Origin: Eutrigla gurnardus
Lineage: Eukaryota; Chordata; Actinopteri; Perciformes; Triglidae
DNA length: 64,000 bases
Direction: 5' to 3'
Assembly: GCA_963514095.1 (NCBI GenBank)
Contig: OY741287.1
Coordinates: forward strand, 11,676,944 to 11,740,943
Shown: positions 32,791 through 45,277 of the stretch, one piece after another
Layout: the number at the start of each line of letters is the position of its first letter
How positions within the stretch are numbered: position 1 is the first letter of the stretch
The notes under the pieces: generated by a model
Database searches by the model: none
Told to the model about the DNA's origin: nothing
Seen by the model: the letters and a program-made list of their open reading frames with translations, nothing else
Program-made: the position numbers and the translations under genes

Positions 32791-33987
32791 CACGACACAC
32801 GCCGTCGAGATTCTGTTTTTTTCTTCAACCAAGCACAATAACCACAAACTGATTCATTACTTATATGTCACATTCTCATTTTTGGTTTAATAGATTTTTT
32901 TTCAGCCACGTTAAAAGTTATAATTGATGTAAAAAGCAAAATAGGAATAAAGATATGTATCTGTTGTATTGCTGTACAAAATTCAGGATATATAAGTATA
33001 TGATCTATGAAATGATCTATGAATGTGATCACCTTATTAAAGAACTACCTAACAGTAGTTAAAGTTTAAGTTATCTAAACTTACCAATGTAGTTTAGTTA
33101 TCTAAACCTATCTGTGGCTTTGTTGTCTCAACCTAACTATGTGGTTTTGTTTTTCGCTAAGACCACAGCGGGGTCCCGACGGCGCGCCACAAACCTGAGC
33201 CGTTCTTTCTGTTCCGTCGCTCTTCATTTTCCCGTCGTCATGGTTACAGACGGACCTACAAAGTGATGCTGGAGGATTACTTTCAGCCGTTAGTGAGCCC
33301 GGGTCTCTTTTAACATGACTTTGTACCTCCGTTTTGTAATGCCGAACATGCTGCTCACTTGGACATGTGACAGAGCTCTAGGGTCAAAAGGTCCACGGAG
33401 CCCGGAATCTTACATCTGGTCTGCTGGATTTACTCTGTCGCATGATGTCGCACAACATGCTAATTCTGGGAACATCGTGAAATCTGTAGCGTAAATGAAG
33501 CATTAAGCTCAGTTTTACCCATTTAAGGTAGCTAGCTAGTGAGCTAACTGCTAGCATGTCGGCTATTGTTACCATTATGGTTAAGTTCTCTAATAGTGAC
33601 ATAATGTTAGCGATTAGCTTTAGCAATGTATTATATTAACACTATATGTAGAATTAAAATACTTGGTACTTAAAGGCAGAGTAGGTTATTTGGGAAAACC
33701 AGAGACTTTGACTTTGAACGCATCGCCTTTAGTGCCGTCACAACCATGCTGAACCTATAGGTGGCAGTGTAACGAGTATGTAAATGTTAAATGTTGATGA
33801 ATGCCTTGTCCTTGCATTTGTCATGTTGATTCATTTCCAAATGATACAATTGTATATTTTATTGCTTTATTTTATCCGTTTTTAAAGTGTACTTGTATAT
33901 TTTTTTTAAATATTGTTTGAACCAGTTAAACAATTCAAACCGGTATCCAATAACAACAATAGAATACGCCTATGTCACATAGAACAG

Positions 33988-34149
33988 GTTGGATCAAAGG
34001 CCACGGAGAGCTTAAAGCACACTCTCCAGGAGAAGGAGGAGCAGTGGGAGACCACCGAGAGCTCCTTGAGGTCCCAGCTGGACCACCTTCAGAGCCAGAG
34101 CCCCAAGAAGAAGAAGTCTTGGTTCAGAAAGCTCATATATTCTAACTGA
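33988..34149 (+). CDS. Possible 3' terminal exon of a coiled-coil protein, unrecognised
   Basis: A CAG acceptor (33985-33987) precedes 53 codons plus TGA: VGSKATESLKHTLQEKEEQW, then SSLRSQLDHLQSQSPKKKKS and WFRKLIYSN. This gives a heptad-like helix then a basic-aromatic tail. It lies in an insertion private to copy 2 of the mosaic block. Protein not recognised; no upstream exon was found nearby, so it could be a stray captured exon. Confidence 0.35.
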   Translation, partial: VGSKATESLKHTLQEKEEQWETTESSLRSQLDHLQSQSPKKKKSWFRKLIYSN

Positions 34150-34324
34150 ATGTATATATCATGAGCAGCAGACTGAGCTCTATCTTACCGACAGCAGCAA
34201 CACTTGCAACCCCAGGTAACCCCTCTGAACACCAGCCAGCAAGCAGAGAGGAATGCCAGCGCCAAATGATTATTATTATATGTCATTATTATAAGTATTA
34301 CTACTATCTCATGCTACAAATAGA

Positions 34325-34400
34325 CAATGGTGGTGTAGTGGCTAAGGAATAAGACACATTATCAAAGTGTTGATGGTTCAAATCCAGGTTTGAATTTTAC
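34325..34400 (+). repeat. tRNA-like SINE head, second copy
   Basis: GGTTCAAATCC B box with an A-box-like TAGTGGCTAAGG upstream, corresponding to 13114-13190 with a few substitutions. Confidence 0.5.
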
Positions 34401-35016
34401 CGAATGACTTATTTTCTACCTTGAGTTCAGAACTATTTATGAAAGGCACACTCACACACATGTATCACCAAGATGACTTTAATTCTCAAATGATTTCATG
34501 TTGGATCGGCACATGAAGCAAACATCTCATGTTAGGTTGACTGGAAACTCTTTGACTTTCTTCATTATTTCATTCACCACTAGGGGTCCCTAGCGTACTT
34601 ATTTGAAGCTTTGGGTGGTTCATCTGGCTGAGAGGCTCTGATGTTTCATGAGGCTTCATCTCACCATCACTACCTTCAACACAACAGGTTTCCCACACAT
34701 CCTCACTCAACACCATCTTCCCCCAAATGACCCGCTTAAATCCCCCCAGCACCTCCTTTCCCTAATTGGCATGTACCATTACCTTTCCTTCACCCCTAAA
34801 CATACAATAAAGAAACAAATGTGTGTGCGTCATGTAATATGTACACACATTGTAATTCCTCTGACTTCCCCTGGTAACCCCACGTTTCACGTTGCAACGC
34901 TATGAACTGTGGGTAATTCCCTCAGGTAAAGTCAGCATCAAAAGTAGTGGGCTCAAAATGTCCGTGAGTGAGCCCTCCTGCACTTCAGGACTTGACCGTG
35001 GCACAGACCAGGGGCC

Positions 35017-36155
35017 TCATTTATAAAACTGTCAGTAGGATCCTTACTAAAAGTGTACGTACGCCCAAAAGCCAAAGTTTGCGTGCGCCAAAAAAAAAAT
35101 CAGATTTATAAAACTGTGCACAGGCAAGCTGTACGCAATGTTCCCTTTTCGTGGTGAATCACGGCGACAGGTCAGGAAAAAGCAAAGAAACGTAACTTTT
35201 CAGAAACGGAGAAAGAGACCAACATGGATTTAATGTATTGCTTGAGTATTTGAGGAACTTTGACTTTGATGTGACTTTGACGGGGATTGTGTCCGAAAAG
35301 TAGGGAGACACAGACGCGACTGAGACCAGAGGGATAAAGGTAAACAGATTTTAAACTTTCTGTCCTTCCAGAGTCTGCAGTGTTGGGTGTAGAGGAGGGT
35401 GACGGTGAGGAGGGTGATGGTGAGGAGGGTGATGGTGAGGAGGGTGATGGTGAGGAGGGTGACAGTGAGGAGGGTGACGGTGAGGAGGGTGACAGTGAGG
35501 AGGGTGACGGTGAGGAGGGTGATGGTGAGGAGGGTGACAGTGAGGAGGGTGACGGTGAGGAGGGTGATGGTGAGGAGGGTGACAGTGAGGAGGGTGACCG
35601 TGAGGAGGGTGACGTGAGGACGGCACAGCTTCCAGCTCAGTGCAAAGCAGCAGTGCACCCTGGGCGCATGGCACATCAAGCGGTCGGGTGCTCACTGATG
35701 CCGTCCTGCAACTTCAGCGAGACACAATTGAGACACAATCACCGCCATCAACAACGTTGCAGATGAGCTACAGCAAACACGCTCTGTGATGCAAGAAATT
35801 GCCATATTAATAAGTGAATTCGTTAAAATGAACAATGATTGTTGTCTTCCTTATCTTACAAACCCCGCATGACATCCTCACGGATGTTGATACCCCTCCA
35901 GTCGGGCTGGGGGCCGTGGCTCACTGCGGTCACGCCAGCCGCCGAAATCTGTTGCGCATCTATTCCTGTACTTACGGTACGGGTGCCCGAAGTTACCAAA
36001 ATGGCGTTGAAAGCAGTTTTTATATCAGGTGCAACGGTTAAACATGAGGAAAATGATGGGTTTGCTAATTTCTTCAATAGATCTTTGTTCAGAGTGACTG
36101 TGACTAGCAGTTACACAGCAAATATCAAGTCATTTTACTGGATGGTTTTATAATA
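35017..36155 (+). mobile_element. Harbinger-like element with MYB-like gene relic and minisatellite
   Basis: It starts at GGGGCCTCATTTATAAAACT. At about 35165-35240 the frame gives KAKKRNFSETEKE, the typical opening of the Harbinger MYB/SANT accessory protein. Stops follow, then a 15-bp minisatellite (35394-35617) and a coiled-coil relic (QRDTIET, about 35715-35830). It is the longer version of the element at 13798; no transposase was recognised. Confidence 0.5.
35394..35617. repeat. 15-bp minisatellite, about 15 units
   Basis: The unit is GTGAGGAGGGTGAYR, where the last positions alternate GATG, GACG and GACA. Because 15 is a multiple of 3 and the unit lacks stops in several frames, it creates long frames on both strands: Glu-Glu-Gly-Asp repeats on plus, His/Pro or Thr/Leu repeats on minus. 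None has gene context. Confidence 0.9.
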
Positions 36156-36828
36156 AAGTCACCTCAAAATCTCTCTCAAGTGCATACTGACAATCAGATA
36201 ATTTCCTCACATTCATAAATTAATTAAACTTATTCCTTAAGAGGTTTGCAAATATTTTCAATGGATTCTTGTTGAGTGATCCTGAATGTTATTATAGAAA
36301 ATATCAAGACATTCTACTGTATGGTTGTATAATAAATTCAATTCAAAATCACTCCCAGTATCAAAGTGCACACTGGCGAATGGATCATTTCCTGATTTTC
36401 TAATCTAATCAGTGGCGTTTCCTTGCAGAGGCCAAGGGAAGTCAGGCTTCCTCCGTTTTTTCAGAATATAACCATCATTTAATAAAATCACTTTTTTAAC
36501 AGTTTACGTAATCCCTCTGTGATGTGTCTGTCGTCTCCTCCTCGTCTCCCTTCAGTAATTATTGAGCGTTTCATGATGTGTTAAACAGCGCCCCTCTAAA
36601 TGTTACGGGGTGAATGAGTGTTGAAAACATGTTACTGCACCCTGTTGTCTGTGAGGAGGCCAAGCTGTGCTGAACTCCCTTGGTGGAAAAAAACCTTACC
36701 TTTAATGAGGAGAATTAGGTCCGCACTGAGTGGCTAGCTGGTAGCGCCAAGCTACAGCGGCTATTCTGCTGGCCCTGTCTCCTTTTTGACAAGGATTCCT
36801 GCTCCCTCAATAATCATATAATAATAAT

Positions 36829-36832
<4 letters not shown>

Positions 36833-36902
<70 letters not shown>
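36833..36902. repeat. GA microsatellite, about 35 units
   Basis: Uninterrupted AG dinucleotides over about 70 bases. The Ser/Leu-rich minus-strand frame across it is an artefact. Confidence 0.95.
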
Positions 36903-36904
<2 letters not shown>

Positions 36905-38059
36905 CAGCGTGTGTAAGTCCTGGTAAAATGATGCTGGGCGCTCTAATAGTTCATCCGACCACGGGAAATAGCAACATATAAACGGCAACATCCGTTTTTC
37001 TGCTCCCACCCCGTAAAAAACATACACAGCTTCGAGGTTGTGTCTCACTTGGCTTCCTCGGAAATGTTCCCCACGCCACGCCACTGGATCTAATGGAGGG
37101 TATTTATTGTATCCTGTATTACATGCAGTCGGCCGTCTCCTCCTCCTCCTCCTCCTGCGGTGACAGCGCTGATTCAATATTTCTAAATTATTTTGATTTA
37201 AGATACAAGTTGGATTTTAAAAGAAGGTGTTTATGAAAAAAATTGCATGCAGTAAAAGCATCAAAAACACTGCTGGAGTTCATCATGATAACACGGATCT
37301 AACGTATGATATAGAGTGTAATTAAATGTGTGCGAGTCATCAAAATGATAATAGTTCTTCTCACGTTTACTTCCTACAATCTGACTTCAGTTCACCACAG
37401 CTCCATCTGTGTCGCTGATTCCCCTCCAGTCTCCAGAATGTGCGTAGATCTGAGAAGTCTAGGCACAGTGGTTTGGATCTGGACCTGGTCTAATGAGGTC
37501 TTGGTATAAAACAAAAACGGCAAAATCTCCCCTTTAGCATTTTCACAAATAAAATAAAAGTTTTACAGATACAATAGTAGGTGTCAGGCAAAGCTGATGT
37601 CTTACCTAAAATGTCTAAAAGGTTTTCACATCAAGAAGTGTCACAAAAAACAGTCAATCAGTGGACAAACAGTCGCACTGCACAATGAGTTAATTTCCCC
37701 TTAACTTTCCCCTTAAGTGCCGAATCGGAGGCTGGCGAATCGGAAGCCAACTTCAGCGTCGTACTAATATGTTACTGTGGCTGCGGGTTTCACGGCTGAG
37801 TCACCGCCATGGTCACTTCCCAGCTTCGCTCTCTTAATCATTCTATTGTCCAGGAAGTTTGATAATTAATGAACCAATGCTTTGGTAATGAATATAATGC
37901 CACTAATTACTTGTGATAACGTGGAGCATGCTGCAGACTATGAACTCAAAACTCTGTTCTGAACGGACATTTGGCCGCGTCGCCCCCCCTCACTGCTCCG
38001 TGTGTCTCTGCCGTCTCTGCTGCGTGTTTGTGGGGGAACAGCGGGCTGGATGACGCGCT

Positions 38060-38247
38060 GGAAGAGCGGACAGCGAAGCGGAGAGACCACGGAGAGAATG
38101 AGACGGACTTTGGGTCCAAGTTTACTGGAGTCGTACAGTGAAATGATTCATTTAAACCGAACGTTAGAATGGGTTTTTCGTGTCCTCCGTTATGTTTTAC
38201 ACGACAAACGGAACGTCGGATTAAACAACACGAACATCAGTTTGAAG
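38060..38247 (+). other. Possible first exon/5' UTR in a CpG-containing segment
   Basis: About 37940-38250 is richer in CpG than its surroundings. An open frame there (MRRTLGPSLLESYSEMIHLN, then RTLEWVFRVLRYVLHDKR) ends at AAG|GTAAAA, a fair donor. No homology is recognised and no next exon was identified. A transcribed leader is conceivable but weakly supported. Confidence 0.2.
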
Positions 38248-38309
38248 GTAAAACAGTTGAGTCATAATTTCACGTCAAGCGTCTGGAAACAGGTGAACTT
38301 GTTGTTACT

Positions 38310-38903
38310 CTGAGGTTGAGACAACCAGCCCGTCCTCCCTACCACCGCTGTGTGTCTTCACAGCAGCAGAGAGGCTGACAGGAGAGGAGCAGTGACGTCA
38401 CAGGGCTGCTTAATGCAAGTTTCAGTTGGAAACTTTCCATGGGAATTATCAGGAATTCATGGGAATAAACCTGCAATTTACAAAACTGAAGGTTGGTCCT
38501 GAACAGGGATTTTTAATATAGTTGGGGAAAATATACTTAAGCATAATTTTGACTAAATAGGACAGATTTCATGCAAGTACACTTGAGAGTATGAATACTG
38601 TTATCTTATTCTACCGAGAAATGCCACGTGCACCATCCGATTTCACACAAGCTAATGTTCAAGGAAAGTCTTTGTGTGTAAATATTGTGAAAAGACATAC
38701 GTGAAGAATGCCACAAAACTGCAGCTGCATATTGTAAAGTGCAAATATAATATATGAATATTTCTAAAATTCCCCAGCGTAACTTCCCATGGAAAGTCTT
38801 CAGAAAATGTACTGGAAATGTTCTGCCGCTTTGCAACCCAATCTTTGAACAGATACACTGCAATAATTGTCAGTCAAGTTAACTTCTACATGTTAGTCGA
38901 AAG
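38310..38903. repeat. Duplicated block, paralogous to 6966-7560, with hAT BED relic
   Basis: The same components in the same order as copy 1, including the zinc-finger relic at about 38680-38745, in which the codon before His reads CTG (Leu) in place of CAG. Right flank differs after GTTAGTCGAAAG. Confidence 0.85.
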
Positions 38904-39030
38904 CCCTTCTAGATCACCCAGGTACAAGATTTAAACACTAAAATAGACTTTCATCTTAAAAACTGCTTCCAGGACACCATGGACACCAAAATGGAGCCAC
39001 AGAAGGGCGATTCCAGGAAATGTGAAGATG

Positions 39031-39278
39031 CTTCTCCCAATCTGTCTCCTCCATTTTGCTGATCCTGAACCAGCTGTGGAAACTTGCAGAGTCCTTTCCT
39101 CGTCAACCATCGATATGGAAGCACAAGTGATTCTAGCAGCCTCGCGTCTGGAGAGGATGTTGATTACTTAGTAGAACTCTTCAGTTTTACCTCACCATCC
39201 ATCACACATCTGAACAATATTCTCCGGCCTTCCATTTCTTTATTTCATATCGTAATCTCAGACCAGATTCTTTGCAGA
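39031..39278 (-). mobile_element. Harbinger-like internal fragment
   Basis: Matches 7928-8174 closely and the complete elements at 53.6 and 58.8 kb in reverse. It lacks ends. Confidence 0.65.
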
Positions 39279-39359
39279 TCTCATTCCAAGTTTCCATCCA
39301 GTGAAGTAGCCTACTGTCATTATTTAAACAGTGTAACCATATTTTTACATTCATTCATA

Positions 39360-39830
39360 TCGGAGGTCTTAAATGGTTTCCAGGCCAAGGGCCCCTTGGC
39401 TGATAGTGACACGGTGGAGGGCCCCCTATTACATATCATATTAATCATGTTCCTTATTAAGCCGGGCCAATAATAATGTGTAGTGCAGCCTATAGTGCCA
39501 TGTATACAGGTACTTTGTAATGATGTATGTATGCAATGCTTAGCCATTAAAATAATAATTGTTGACAGAAATATATATTTACAGAACATATTGTAAATCT
39601 ATATTGGCATTTCTACATCACAATTTCACATTTACACAACAATTAACATTTATATTTGCTTATTAGATGTTGTATTAATGTTAATGTGTATTTTTGAACA
39701 TATTTTTAATTTTGTAAGAAAAAAAGGTTTGGGATCAAATAATGTTGGGGACCCCCTGCTGGAAATCCGTGGACCCCCTATGGGTCCCGGGCCCCATGTT
39801 GAAGATCTCTGGCCTATATTCATGGATGTT
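39360..39830. mobile_element. Possible non-autonomous DNA element with GGCCCC-type ends
   Basis: GGTCTTAAATGGTTTCCAGG, then CCAAGGGCCCC at the left. The inverted right end reads GATCTTCAACATGGGGCCCG on the minus strand. The interior is AT-rich without coding text. The inverted similarity is partial. Confidence 0.3.
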
Positions 39831-40984
39831 ATTGAATTGTGTTCATGAAGCTGTTCATGTTGTTCAGCAAAGGTTCACCGTGCATCAGTTTATGACCGGC
39901 TGGTCCCATAACCAGACTGTGAGCCCCCCTCACTCCCTCTCTTTGATTCTGGTTGTAATGTATTGATAAAGCGCTGGATCACTATTGTAAAGTTCACCCT
40001 GTATGTTCCTCCTCAGCCACCATAGCTGTCAAAGTTGTTTTCTAGAGTATTTGAGCGCCAGATTAAAGCGGTGCAGGAGGCCGTGACAAAGGTGGAACCC
40101 CTCTGGAGGCCGAATGCAGCTAAAACAACACAAACAGATTTACAGGTTCAGAATAAAATGAGCCTCCAGAGCAATAAAATATGAGGTGTTCTGAATAAAG
40201 AAAGCAGCAGAGCTGAAAACATCCTGCTGCTTTATGAAGGACGAATGAAAGTCAAAGTCAGACTGAAACATGATGTCAGTGAACTGACTGAGACACAGTC
40301 AGTTACAGCAGCGTTTACACACAGACTGCAGTCAACAAGGAGACGACACACTGAAACACTCAAATATCATCCTGCACCGTTTCTCATCATCATTTTCCTG
40401 CTACGAGTTTGAGGGACGATGTTTGAATTCAGAAGTTAGAAGGAATCCAACAGGAATGGACAGCTCGGAGCTTCCTGCAGAGATCCACATCCACTGAATC
40501 TCTTTGGCTTTTGGACTGTTGGTCGGACAAAACAAGACATTTAAAGACTTCACCTCGGATTCTGACAGACTGGGCTGCACATTTTATACCGTTTACTGGT
40601 GTTTTATAGACTCAATGATTGATTACTAAAACATTCAATAGATCCATCAACAGTTAATATAAGCTGTAATCCAGTCTCCTCTGAAAGACTTGGTGTTGAA
40701 ACATCGATCAAAGTGATAAGACCACACTGACAGCATTTATCTCATAGGAACATCTCCTGGTTTCCTGGTTGTCATAGTAACAGTCATATAATATGTCCTC
40801 AGTAGGCAGATTCTTGTCCGATTAAAAGTTTTTTAGTTTCCCAGAAATGCAGTTCTGAGAAATGTTTTTAAGTAAAGAGTAAAGCTCCACCTCTTCCTGT
40901 ACACAGATCTACATTGAGAGCAGCACAGGTCTTTATCAGAGCAGAGACAGACAGGCGGGCAGACAGACGGTCTACCTGCACATC

Positions 40985-41027
40985 ATGGACCCCCTGTTGG
41001 TGCTGGTGCTGTTCCTGTGGATCTCAG
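40985..41027 (+). CDS. SRCR gene, exon 1: signal peptide
   Basis: ATG at 40985 starts MDPLLVLVLFLWIS, with a split Gly codon at a GTAGG donor. A short hydrophobic core (LLVLVLFLW) fits a secretory signal peptide, with cleavage likely after the linker begins in exon 2. No other ATG lies close upstream in frame. The exon ends in phase 1, as do all later exons of this gene. Confidence 0.7.
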
Positions 41028-41239
41028 GTAGGACTCTGCTTTAAAGATGATGTGATATTATTTGTGTTGGATCTTTAAATGAGAACAAACTGCTCACATA
41101 CATCAACACCGCCAGGCTCCACTCCACGGGGTTTTCATCCAATCAGAGGTTTTCATTCCATTTCAGTCATTTATTATTTCTTGTTTAGTATGTATTACAT
41201 ACATCAATCATGTTTTCCTTGCTTTTGATCACAGGGAAG

Positions 41240-42002
41240 TAGGGCTGTCGACAAATATTCTAAATTCCAATATGTATTCGAATAGTTGTTAAAAACAGAA
41301 TTTCGAATGTGAAAATTATTTTGAATCATACGTTAAAAAAAAAGAAAAAACAGTGGCAACTTCAATTAATGTTAATAATATTTGTTTCAACCACTGAATG
41401 AAGCCTGACATATTTAGGACTAGAATCACAACCTTAAATTGCTCTAAACTCTTGATCAACATTTGTTTCTTGTTGTCGTTCATTTAAACCGATATGTGGA
41501 GGGAGGGAGGGAGAGAGAGAGAGAGAGAGAGCGTGAGAGGGAGAGAGGGAGGGTGTGAGAGTGAGGGAGGGAGGGAGAGAGAGAGAGAGAGAGGAAGAGA
41601 GAGAAAGAGAACGTGAGAGAGAGAGGAAGAGAGAGAGAGAGAGCGTGAGAGGGAGAGAGAGGGAGGGGGTGAGAGAGTGAGGGAGGGAGGGAGGGAGGGA
41701 GAGAGAGAGAGAGAGAGGAAGAGAGAGAAAGAGAACGTGAGAGAGAGAGGAAGAGAGAGAGAGAGAGAGAGAGAGAGGGCTGCTTGTCCATCAGTTCATT
41801 TCCTTATTTTTGTAGGTAATATGTTGTTGAATATGTTTAAACTTAAATAAATTACCAATACAAGTAGTTATGTCTCGTTGTATTAATTTGTCCTTTTATT
41901 GATGTGCCTAATGCACAACCAGAAATATGAATATGTTTGAATATATGTGTTTTTTTAAAGGGAATATTTGAACGTCATTTTAGAGTAATTTTGACAGCCC
42001 TA
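41240..42002. mobile_element. hAT-type non-autonomous element with 8-bp target duplication
   Basis: Ends TAGGGCTGTCGAC and, inverted, TAGGGCTGTCAAA. The flanking direct repeat CAGGGAAG is at 41232-41239 and 42003-42010. Interior (763 bp) carries a GA/GGGA low-complexity tract (41501-41779) and no coding text. It lies in intron 1 of the SRCR gene. Confidence 0.85.
41501..41779. repeat. GA/GGGA purine-rich tract inside hAT element
   Basis: Purine-only runs with GGGAGG, GAGAGA and rare CGTGAGA interruptions; a 170-bp-scale pattern (GAACGTGAGAGAGAGAGGAA) repeats twice. Long Ser/Leu frames over it are artefacts. Confidence 0.9.
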
Positions 42003-43019
42003 CAGGGAAGTAAACTGCTCACATACATCAACACCGCCAGGCTCCCCTCCACGGGGATTTCATCCAATCAGAGGTTTTCATTCTATTTCAGTCATTTATT
42101 ATTTCTTGTTTGTTTGTTTTTTCAGAGTATTTCATACATCAATCATGTTTTCCTTGCTTTTGATCACAGGGAAGTAAAAAGCAGTTCATCCAGAACAGGG
42201 AGGGCAGCTTTGATGAAAGGGAGGGACACACAAATGTTCACCTCACGACCAGAGGGCCAGATATATCACCATACACTTCCACCATTATAACCTTGTCACT
42301 TCATTGGCCTACTATAGCTCACTCATTTAATAAATACAACAACATATATACTAGCAATCAAAGTTTATTATACCAATTTAAAAAAAATACAGATGATTTG
42401 GCTCTCAAGAACACATGACCCAGACAAGGCTCCCTAGTGGGCCAACATTTTTAACATTTCTAATTTTCGTGAGAAAAATCAACATTTTACTATTTACATA
42501 TCTATTTTTCAGAAAAATCCATATTTCAACAACTACTTTTCTATTTTCATAAGAAAAATGTTGTGAACTTCACTCAGAAACAAACATTACTGAGTCATTT
42601 ATTATTTCAGTGCAAACATATCTCTTTGTATTTTCTTCTCTGCCCTTACATTCCATAACATTTTTAAATTATATTTCTCAAACATGTTATCCTCTGTAAA
42701 GTTCTCTGCTGCTCTTAAACCGCAGTTTTTAGATTTCAGCTTTGTACTTCAGGAGCATCTTTGTGCATCTCTTCACATGAGCGATGTACTTCCGTGTATT
42801 CGGACGGTCTGATTGATGGCCCTCTCGCTCCCTCTAGCGGCTGACAGACTGAATTACAGCTGGGGTTCAAATGACATGCTATTTTCCAACGACTGTGAAA
42901 CCAATAATATATTCATTTTTATAAATGGACACAGATTGTGTACAAATGTACATGGATAATTATATATAACTATAAAAATAAAACATTGGAGAGGAGGGGA
43001 TAAGAATCAGGTTTTTCCC

Positions 43020-43440
43020 AACATTAGAACAAGTGAAATAGAGCAGGGGTGTGTGGGAAAATAATACATGAAAAGAGAAAACACCTTTGTAGGGAGATTG
43101 TCTATCAGCTTTTAAAATTACCGTTCAATTAGCTGAGAACACTTTCATATTTAATCCGTTACTTCCCTTAGATCCGTCTGTGTCTTTTCATGAAGGAAAC
43201 CCATTTTGACCATATTTTTGTGAATTTATCTATTTGTTTATGAAGTGAAAAGGTGATTTTCTTCCCATTCAGTATCTATCATTAATCATATCTGTCCATT
43301 CTTCTACTGTGGGAGGGTTGGGCTGCAGCCAGTGTCTACTTATGTTTTTCTAAGCTGCAGTTATCATTGTTGTAAATAAGTATTTGTGAAATGAATGTTT
43401 TGAAGTGGTTACATGTATTATTTCTACAATCACTGTATGT
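43020..43440 (-). mobile_element. L1-type LINE ORF2 C-terminal relic
   Basis: The minus strand, with stops and shifts, gives KNISRHWLQPNPPTVEEWTD, then FHFINKQINS and KYGQNGF. A W...PPT..EW pattern followed by a K..W.KW-like end is the usual L1 ORF2 C terminus. Degenerate. Confidence 0.45.
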
Positions 43441-44483
43441 ATATTCAGTAAGCATCTCTCTGTGCAGCGGTTGGTGTTGTTAGTCCGCCATATATTCAGA
43501 CTTGTGACAAACGATGCAGCATGTGATCAGTGTTACTGTGTGTAAGTCCATCTGATTGATCATCCTCACTGTTTCCTGTTCACTCTGTGTCAGAGCTGCA
43601 TTTAAATGCTGCTGCTTCACATTAAAACACCTCAACTAGATAAACTTTTATTGTGGAGGGGTCACAGGAAACACAATAGTTGTGTCTAAATTCAGCGACT
43701 CATCCTTCAGAGAACAGAGCTGACGTAGAACGTGAAGGCCGAGACGGTCTGATCTACAGAGGACTTCCTGTTTGAGTCACCAGCTGTTCCCGCCCTCACA
43801 CTTTGCCACTCCCGTTGCTTAGCAACCAGCTGCTGTTGACCCTAAAGAATAAAGAAGACGTAACTAACTGATCTGATTAAAATGGAGCCAGAGATCATAA
43901 TTTGTATCCTTTTTATTTGATATTATGATGGTTCAGGCTGAGAGAGGAACATTGTCAGGTAAATTAAATAACATTAACATTGGTTAAGCTGTGCACTTTA
44001 AATTTAATCCCATCGGTCACTATAGTGACCATGAAAACATTTTCAGTTAACAGGTCCTAAAAACATTACTGAATATTGTATCGATCCATTTCCAAAAAGT
44101 ATTGAAGTAATAAAACCTCTCAATGACATATGTGCAGTGTTGCATGTTTAGTGTAAATGACCAGAGCTGATTACTTCCTGATTGCACCTGTAGAGGAGGA
44201 TGGCTGCATGAAAGCTCCGACAAAACAAGCTTAGTAAAGTATGTTAATATGAAGATAAGACTAATATTTCTGGTTCACATCATCTTTAAGATGTTTAGTA
44301 TTGATATATGTATTTACAATCACTCAACTCTGTTCACTGAAGTCACAGAATGAAGAAACATGTTGTGACCAGTGGGATAACACAATGTACAGTATCTAGA
44401 TGTACATGTACTTGTTACATGAGAAAGATGCTGTCCTCAGTGATGGTGATAGTGATGGGTCAGATATGGACTATGAGGGGGAG

Positions 44484-44594
<111 letters not shown>

Positions 44595-45277
44595 AATATA
44601 TACATTTATATATCAAAGTTTAGTTTGATGCTTTCCTCTTCTTGAATGCAGAATACCTCTATCCTGAATAACCCCTATATTGTAAATTAATCATGTGACT
44701 GGTCTACAGATTAAATATTACAATGTTACAATGAATGCACTAAAGTAATATTGAACTAAAGTACAAGATAAAATGTTAGAACAAAGTTAGAACATGAAGG
44801 TTTCAATACATTTTACAAAAGTCACAATGTTACAATAAAGGAGATGTTTTGAGTTTGCTTTCTGTATTCATATCGGTGATGTATGAGGACTTTTGATATG
44901 TAAAATAGTCACACTAGCATGTGATGAAGTATTTTAGTGGCGATGATGGAGATGCTGCCAGAAACAGAGTTTTACATTTTAGAAGTATTTTATAAGACTG
45001 TGAAGGAGAAATATGCTAACATAGACATTATCCCACCGGTCACCTTTGTGACCATAAAACACACTTTTCACCTAATTTTCCATGAAGATTTTCAAAAGTA
45101 ATGATTGATTATTGAAAAGGGTTAGTAATGACAGATGATTTGGATATTTCCATGTCTGGGAAAAATTTGGGATTAAATGGGTTAAGCTAACATTAATGAT
45201 AACTTTAGCTAGTTAATGTAGTTTATATGGCTGCAGGCCCATTTTCTCTAAATCACAACTTAAAAAGAAGCTAAGCT

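Larger units (their letters stand above)
33155..36693. repeat. Mosaic duplicated region, copy 2 (partner 9953-14921)
   Basis: It begins inside what is ube3a 3' UTR in copy 1 (CGCTAAGACCACAGCGGGGT) and ends at CCTTGGTGGAAAAAAA. It lacks about 160 bases holding the polyadenylation signal (copy 1, 10236-10393) and large parts of 10565-13050. It has private insertions at about 33783-34160, 35140-35605 and 36160-36280. Confidence 0.8.
41085..42178. repeat. About 160-bp tandem duplication split by a hAT insertion
   Basis: CTGCTCACATACATCAACAC through GATCACAGGGAAGTA occurs at 41090-41240 and again at 42014-42178, with small differences. The hAT element at 41240-42002 lies exactly at the junction. 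Confidence 0.8.

Noticed and set aside
35230..35766. Long repetitive frames (EEGD on plus; HPPH and TLLT on minus)
   Set aside because: All come from the 15-bp minisatellite, which lacks stops in several frames. Only the surrounding Harbinger relic has family text.
36761..37177. Minus-strand 138-codon frame with a Ser-Leu run
   Set aside because: The middle is the GA microsatellite and the ends have no recognisable motif or splice context.
41480..41791. Minus-strand Ser/Leu/Pro-rich frame
   Set aside because: It lies wholly in the purine-rich tract of the hAT element at 41240-42002.
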